Made by a program: the position numbers and the translations under genes. The notes below the pieces were generated by a model that did not search any database, was not told the DNA's origin, and was given only the letters and a program-made list of their open reading frames with translations. From Acidobacteriota bacterium (GTDB lineage: Bacteria > Acidobacteriota > Terriglobia > Bryobacterales > Bryobacteraceae): 57,208 nt of DNA. The DNA is taken from the NCBI GenBank assembly GCA_018268715.1, contig JAFDVZ010000002.1, forward strand, positions 1 through 57,208. Direction: 5' to 3'. How positions within the stretch are numbered: position 1 is the first letter of the stretch; each line of letters opens with the position of its first letter. This document shows, piece after piece, positions 53,801 to 57,208 of this stretch.

Positions 53801-55026
53801 TGGGGCTCACGCCGGCTTCGACGCGGACAGTTGCCGCGATTTGCCCGGCGGAGGCAGGTCGGCAGGTGCTGTCGCCGGCCGCGGCTGTCTTGGTGGGGCT
53901 CTCCCTGGCTTCGCCTCGGACGGTTCCTTCGACGATCATTGGGAACGCTTCCCCGTCGGAACATCTGGTCGATGCCGCGATTTGCTCGATGAAGGCGGGT
54001 CGACAGGCGCTGTCGCCGGCTGCGGCCGGTTTGGTGGGGCTCGGCCTCGCTTCGCCTCGGACGATTCCTTCGACGATCATTGGGAACGCATCCCCGTCGG
54101 AACGGCTGGCCGAGGCCGCGATCGGTTCGATGAAGGCGGGCCGGCAGGTGTTGTCCCTGGCTGCGGCCGGGTTGTCGCCGCTCGGGCTGGCTTCGGCTCG
54201 AACGGCTCCTTCCGCAATCGTCGGGATCGCTTCGCCGGCCGGATGGGCGCCGGTTGCGGCGATTGGCTCCTCGGAGTCGCGTCGGGCGGTGTTGTCGCTG
54301 GTTGACGCGGGTCTAGCGACGCTGGGGCTTGGCTCGGCTCGGACTGTTCCCCCAACCATTGCCGGAACGGCGGTCGCCGAGAACGGCTCGCCCACGGTGG
54401 GGATTCGCCCGTTTGAGCCCGTGCGGCGGACACCCGCCCTGCTGGCGGCTACGCCGGTCGCGCTGCCTGTTGGACCGGCGGCGATGGAGGTCGAGTCGGC
54501 CGGCGGGTTGGCCTGCTTCATGGACTTTGCTTCGGCTTGCGCCGTCGCAGGACGGGAACTCGCTCCCCGCAGCAAACGCCTGCCTTCGGCGGCGCCCGCA
54601 CGGCCCTTCCGCGCGGCGCTGGGGACCGTCGAAGCGGATCCGATCGAGTTACATGCGCCGGCGGCGATGGGCGCCCTCGATTTGACCGCCGCCGCCCTGG
54701 CCGGGGCTCTCTATCCAGCTACTTCCGGAGCGCCGCGGCCGATCGGCGCCGCGCGGCCGCTTGCCATCTCCTGCATGCAATGGCCGGGAGCTGAGACTCC
54801 CATCGGATTCCGACACACGCAGGCGGGCGAGGGCGGACTGTTTATTCCGCAAATACGCACCAATACGCTGCGTCCGGCGATCCTCATCCTGCCCGGGCCT
54901 CCTGGTTCAACGCCTGTCGATGAGGCCGCGCATTCAGGGCGCACCTCGGTGATTTCCATCGCGGACCTGCGCGGGGGTTCCGCGCCTATCAAGGAGAGGG
55001 CGACCCTCGGCGCCCGGAGACGGTAA
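50890..55026 (+). CDS. Zinc-ribbon protein with twelve tandem 47-residue repeats
   Basis: A 1378-residue protein; AGGGAG precedes the ATG. An N-terminal treble-clef-like zinc site (C6, C9, C26, H30: CVYCGKR...FCSSAHRKLY) is followed by a short helix. Residues ~110-255 hold degenerate repeats around an (M/I)RI core (GLMRIRVRRPALP, TLAIRIASRLAEPFPRP). One hydrophobic segment occurs at ~262-280 (AALAAAILAGTFTLLSG). Residues 629-1176 are a 12-unit repeat array. The last ~200 residues are unique (AGEGGLFIPQIRTNTLRP). No enzyme motif is seen. It starts a two-gene operon with the TPR gene 6 nt downstream. The sense frame is open throughout, but antisense frames through the array are also largely open. 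Confidence 0.75.
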   Translation: MSDRACVYCGKRLTLFLKFSGDGKFCSSAHRKLYQEEMEKLALESLTRTAQVTRSHMAEAAAPRDPAPAPAPKPAPAPEFPEPPLCTEPQIWMPSPRVAAAGRRKTFGAMLRLGIAVTERELPEPVRRAPSQRGLMRIRVRRPALPAATPRTTLDNPLIIAEIALPYEPSPAPANVALPPARAAEEPPAAGMVPIRVKTATRKAKRALPKPVAGTLAIRIASRLAEPFPRPVLPAPGRVGMRIAPAPPPPVVRMGTGARQRRPSAALAAAILAGTFTLLSGRAHARNTGSPEPGRRLAIRIAACQEVNPDRSLASPESLAVRPAAGSSGALADGAHGLGPVNQLQPVWRGDAEWAPVSRPLPWISSSEETLSGLLPSAPGACGVTWEPLFPAMASATTIHVDAARASALSLAAATPALRPCSVEICASRPVRRVLSPATAGLAPLGLAPARTGPPRIVGTAPAARRRETSVQKSVRADSPAIGATAQPASTPAAAGLVGMGLPAAKQVPATIVGKTLPARTPLAPTTARREAPVCAPANTVASEVVGAAPPAQQESAPAMAGLVSLRLLAARTVSAAIIGGASPEMLPVDPAMGSSAPRREELAPGAARLVALRLGPAPSTVSEECAQAGRRVLSPTAAGLVGLALASTRTVSSAHAGTASPWERLPGTAICSTEAGRQVLSPAAAGLVGLSLASPRTAPSTMIGNTSTSERLTDDAICSAKAGRLILIPNAAALVGLTQTSPRTVPSTTVENASPSEGLPGAAICPTEAGRQVLTPAVAGLVGLSLASPRTVSSTMVGNTSTSERLTDDAICSAETGRLILIPNAAALVGLTQASPRTVPSTTVENASPSERLTDDAICLAEAGRQVLSPAAAGLVRLAPASTRTFSSVHVGAASPWEYLPGVAICPAEAGRQVLTPAVAGLVGLSLASPQTVSSTMVGNASTSERLTDDATCSAKAGRQILISRAAAVVGLTPASTRTVAAICPAEAGRQVLSPAAAVLVGLSLASPRTVPSTIIGNASPSEHLVDAAICSMKAGRQALSPAAAGLVGLGLASPRTIPSTIIGNASPSERLAEAAIGSMKAGRQVLSLAAAGLSPLGLASARTAPSAIVGIASPAGWAPVAAIGSSESRRAVLSLVDAGLATLGLGSARTVPPTIAGTAVAENGSPTVGIRPFEPVRRTPALLAATPVALPVGPAAMEVESAGGLACFMDFASACAVAGRELAPRSKRLPSAAPARPFRAALGTVEADPIELHAPAAMGALDLTAAALAGALYPATSGAPRPIGAARPLAISCMQWPGAETPIGFRHTQAGEGGLFIPQIRTNTLRPAILILPGPPGSTPVDEAAHSGRTSVISIADLRGGSAPIKERATLGARRR
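52774..54417 (+). repeat. Tandem array: eleven 141-nt units and one 93-nt unit
   Basis: Units begin with codons for AGRQVLSPAAAGLVGLSLAS and end near DDAICSAK. Unit starts: 52774, 52915, 53056, 53197, 53338, 53479, 53620, 53761 (short), 53854, 53995, 54136 and 54277; the total is exactly 548 codons. Units 2 and 4 are alike, as are 3 and 5 (AGRLILIPNAAALVGLTQTS type), so a 282-nt dimer was duplicated. Unit 8 has lost 48 nt, in frame. The last two units are the most diverged. Confidence 0.92.
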
Positions 55027-55032
55027 CACGGC

Positions 55033-56583
55033 ATGACTCAACCTGCCCCCCAATGGCTCTGGTTCGTCGATGACGATCTGGTCCATACCTTCCTCGCGCT
55101 CGATCCGGAGAACCCGCGGCTCGCCAAACGCGCGAGCGCGCATCCGGCGCTGACGGCCGCTGTCCGGTCGCGGCTCGATGGGCAGCCGGACCGCGCGATC
55201 GAACAACTGCGGCCGGCTATCGAGGCGGGCGACGAAGATGCGCTGCTGCTGGCCGGTCAGATCCGCTTCGAGTTGTGCCGCTTCGACGAGGCCGCCGCCA
55301 CGTTCGGCCTGCTGGCCGAACGCCAACCCGCCAACCGGGTGGCGAGCTTCAACCAGGGGTTGTGCCTGGCGCGCCTGCATAAATGGCCGCAGGCGGTGGA
55401 CTGCCTCCAAAAGGCCGCCGTGCGCGATCCGGAACGGATGGAGGTGTGGCTGGTGCTGGGCGTCTGCCTGCTGAACGCCAAGCGGACTCCCGGCGCCGAC
55501 GCCTGCTTCAAACAGGCGCTGAAGTTGAAACCCGATTACGTGCCCGCGCTGGTGGGACGGGCTGTTGCTTTCCAGTTGCTGGGCGATCACGCGGGCGCGA
55601 GCGCCATCTACGAGAGGCTGCTCGAGGCTCAGCCGGACCGCGTGGAGTTGCTCGCCAACGCGGTCGGGGCGGCTTCCGCTGCGGGCGATCATGAGCGGAC
55701 GCGGGCGCTTGCGAATCGGCTGCTCGAGTTGAAACCGGGGCATCCGGCGGCCGGGATTGCGCTTGCGAGTTCCGCTCTGGCTCGCGGCGATTATCCGGAG
55801 GCGATCCGGCTCTCGACCGAACTGACGCGGGCGCTGCCCGACTCGGCCGATAACTGGTTCAACCTGGGGCTGTGCCACAGCCGCGTGGGGCGGCACGAGG
55901 CGGCGATCGAGGCGCTGGACCGGGCGCTGGAAATCGATGGCGCGAATGCGGACGCGCACGAAGCGAGGGCGCGGGCCTGCCTGGCGGCGGGGAGGACGGG
56001 GGAGGCTATACGGTCCTGGGAGGCGGTGGTGCGGGAGGCGCCGGACCGCATCGGGGCGTGGTTCCAGATGGGCCGCGCGCATTACGAATCCGGCGAGTGG
56101 CAGGCGGCTGCGGCGGCCTTTGAGCAGTGCACGCAGAGGGGCGTCGATTATCCGGCCGAGGCGGTGGTGAACCTGGGGCTCAGCCGGTGGAAGGCGGGGA
56201 TGCGGGAGGAGGCTCGGGACGCGCTCGAGTTTGCGCTGGTGCGCGAGGCCGGCTGCCGGGAGGCCCAGGCCGCGCTGGTGGCGATCGAAATCGAGGCGGG
56301 CGATGCGGCGGCCGCCGTACGGCGCTACCGTGAGTTCAATGCGCGCGACCCGGAGATGGTCTACAACCTGGCGCTACTGTGCCACGAGCGCGGGGAGCTC
56401 AAAGACGCGGCGCAGTTTTACCGGAAGGCCATCGAATTCGATCCCGGGCTGGCGGAGGCCAAGCTGAACCTGGGCAATGTGCTGTTCTCCACCGGGGACC
56501 CCACCGGAGCGGGCCGGATGTGGCGGGCGGCGCTTGACGCCAAGCCGGAGTTGGCGCGCGCGTTTATGACGGCCTGGAGTTGA
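55033..56583 (+). CDS. TPR repeat protein
   Basis: A 516-residue soluble protein built almost wholly of TPR units (for example FNQGLCLARLHKWPQAVDCL, WFNLGLCHSRVGRHEAAIEA, YNLALLCHERGELKDAAQFY, AKLNLGNVLFSTGDPTGAGR). The first ~40 residues (QWLWFVDDDLVHTFLALD) form a cap. No catalytic domain or signal peptide. It starts 6 nt after the repeat-protein gene, so the two are co-transcribed and probably co-function. The second TPR protein of the locus is divergent upstream. Partner unknown. Confidence 0.85.
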   Translation: MTQPAPQWLWFVDDDLVHTFLALDPENPRLAKRASAHPALTAAVRSRLDGQPDRAIEQLRPAIEAGDEDALLLAGQIRFELCRFDEAAATFGLLAERQPANRVASFNQGLCLARLHKWPQAVDCLQKAAVRDPERMEVWLVLGVCLLNAKRTPGADACFKQALKLKPDYVPALVGRAVAFQLLGDHAGASAIYERLLEAQPDRVELLANAVGAASAAGDHERTRALANRLLELKPGHPAAGIALASSALARGDYPEAIRLSTELTRALPDSADNWFNLGLCHSRVGRHEAAIEALDRALEIDGANADAHEARARACLAAGRTGEAIRSWEAVVREAPDRIGAWFQMGRAHYESGEWQAAAAAFEQCTQRGVDYPAEAVVNLGLSRWKAGMREEARDALEFALVREAGCREAQAALVAIEIEAGDAAAAVRRYREFNARDPEMVYNLALLCHERGELKDAAQFYRKAIEFDPGLAEAKLNLGNVLFSTGDPTGAGRMWRAALDAKPELARAFMTAWS

Positions 56584-56620
56584 CGGTCGGGGCCTTGCGG
56601 CGGCGGGTTGGCCGATGGTG

Positions 56621-57208
56621 GGCTCGCGCGCAGGAACGGCGGCTGGGCGGCGGCATGTCGGGATCTTCGACCGGGCCTCCCTTATGTGACGGACTGGGAT
56701 TGATGTGTTCCAGACGGGGCGGAGGCAGGGGCGCCTCGAGGACGGCGCGTTGACCGGCGAGGGCTCGCGTGCAGGAAGTGCAATCGGACTGCATGTCGGG
56801 GACCTTCTATTGGGCATCCGTCTGTGACGGCCAGGGATTGATGTGCTCCATACTGCGAGGGTGGTCGGCAGGGGCGCCTCAACGACGGCCGGCTGGCCAG
56901 TGACGGGCTCGCGTGCGGGAAGTGCGATAGGACTTCGGCGTGTCGGGCGCCTTCTCCGGGTCTCCCTTTGTGACGGCCTGAGTTCGATGCGCTCCGGACT
57001 GCGAGAGTGGGCGGCAGGGAGGCTTCACAACGACGGTCTGGCCGGTGAGGGCTCGCGTGCGGGGGGTGCGGCCGGACGGCGGCATGTTGGGGACCTTCGA
57101 TCGGGTCTCCCTTTTGAGACGGCCGGAGATCGATGTGCTCCGGACTGTGAGGGCGGTCGGCAGGGGCGCCTCAACGACGGCGGTCTGGAAGGTGACGGAC
57201 TCGCGTGC
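56621..57208. repeat. Decayed tandem array of ~141-148-nt units, cut by the window edge
   Basis: Unit starts, marked by GGCTCGCG or its variant, are at 56621, 56762, 56906, 57050 and 57198 (steps 141, 144, 144, 148). Each unit also has TGTGACGG-like, GATGTGCTCC-like and GGTCGGCAGG-like words. All frames are broken, so it is not a present-day gene. One frame of the last unit reads EGGRQGRLNDGGLEGDGLAC, which resembles the 47-residue unit of the upstream protein. The bases between the TPR stop and 56621 show nothing else. Confidence 0.7.

Noticed and set aside
52774-54417. CRISPR array
   Set aside because: Units are contiguous 141-nt blocks without spacers and keep a reading frame.

Overview
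The window is a high-GC chromosomal segment of an acidobacterium, most likely of the Solibacter/Bryobacter/Paludibaculum group. This placement rests on protein families: two very large secreted proteins end in the C-terminal adhesin-like domain typical of Solibacter (TIGR03437 type). There is also an ECF sigma factor of the acidobacterial/planctomycete TIGR02999 type next to a TPR-bearing serine/threonine kinase, and Tat-exported Gfo/Idh/MocA oxidoreductases are present. No rRNA, tRNA, CRISPR array or insertion sequence was seen.

Layout. 0-5.7 kb: two hypothetical proteins, then dxr-rseP (isoprenoid synthesis and site-2 protease), a DUF4126 membrane protein and a NIPSNAP protein. 5.7-12 kb: a signalling operon of an HDOD protein overlapping a large hybrid histidine kinase, followed by a FeeM/LuxI-like N-acyl synthase and a small secreted HNH protein. 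12-19 kb (minus strand): a PHP phosphoesterase plus GT4 glycosyltransferase, two Gfo/Idh/MocA oxidoreductases, a DUF697-like membrane protein and a PD-(D/E)XK-fold protein. 19-25.9 kb: kinase, ECF sigma and thioredoxin-fold exported protein, then rsmE and ruvA starting back to back. 26-31.6 kb: a glucose-dehydrogenase-like enzyme, a decayed gene, a small ABC/adaptor cluster and a long-form glyA behind a possible riboswitch. 31.6-41.8 kb: three large exported proteins. 41.9-44.3 kb: a two-gene restriction-modification module between perfect 22-bp direct repeats. 44.3-47.9 kb: an orphan osmolyte-type binding protein, then a cytosolic PRC/MgtE_N/CBS protein paired with an Nramp-family transporter whose metal motif is atypical. 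47.9-57.2 kb: a radical SAM protein and a TPR/repeat-protein locus that continues past the right edge.

Most unusual points: (1) the restriction-modification module is flanked by a duplication of the 3' end of the neighbouring gene, which marks it as a discrete insertion. (2) The 1378-residue zinc-ribbon protein contains twelve tandem 47-residue (141-nt) units with a dimeric higher-order pattern, and a decayed array of similar period and partly similar translation lies downstream. (3) A MgtE-like sensor without its channel is paired with an Nramp-like transporter. (4) Many genes have a -10-like hexamer 6-12 nt before the start codon and no Shine-Dalgarno sequence, which suggests leaderless transcripts. 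All calls were made by reading the sequence; no database search was run.
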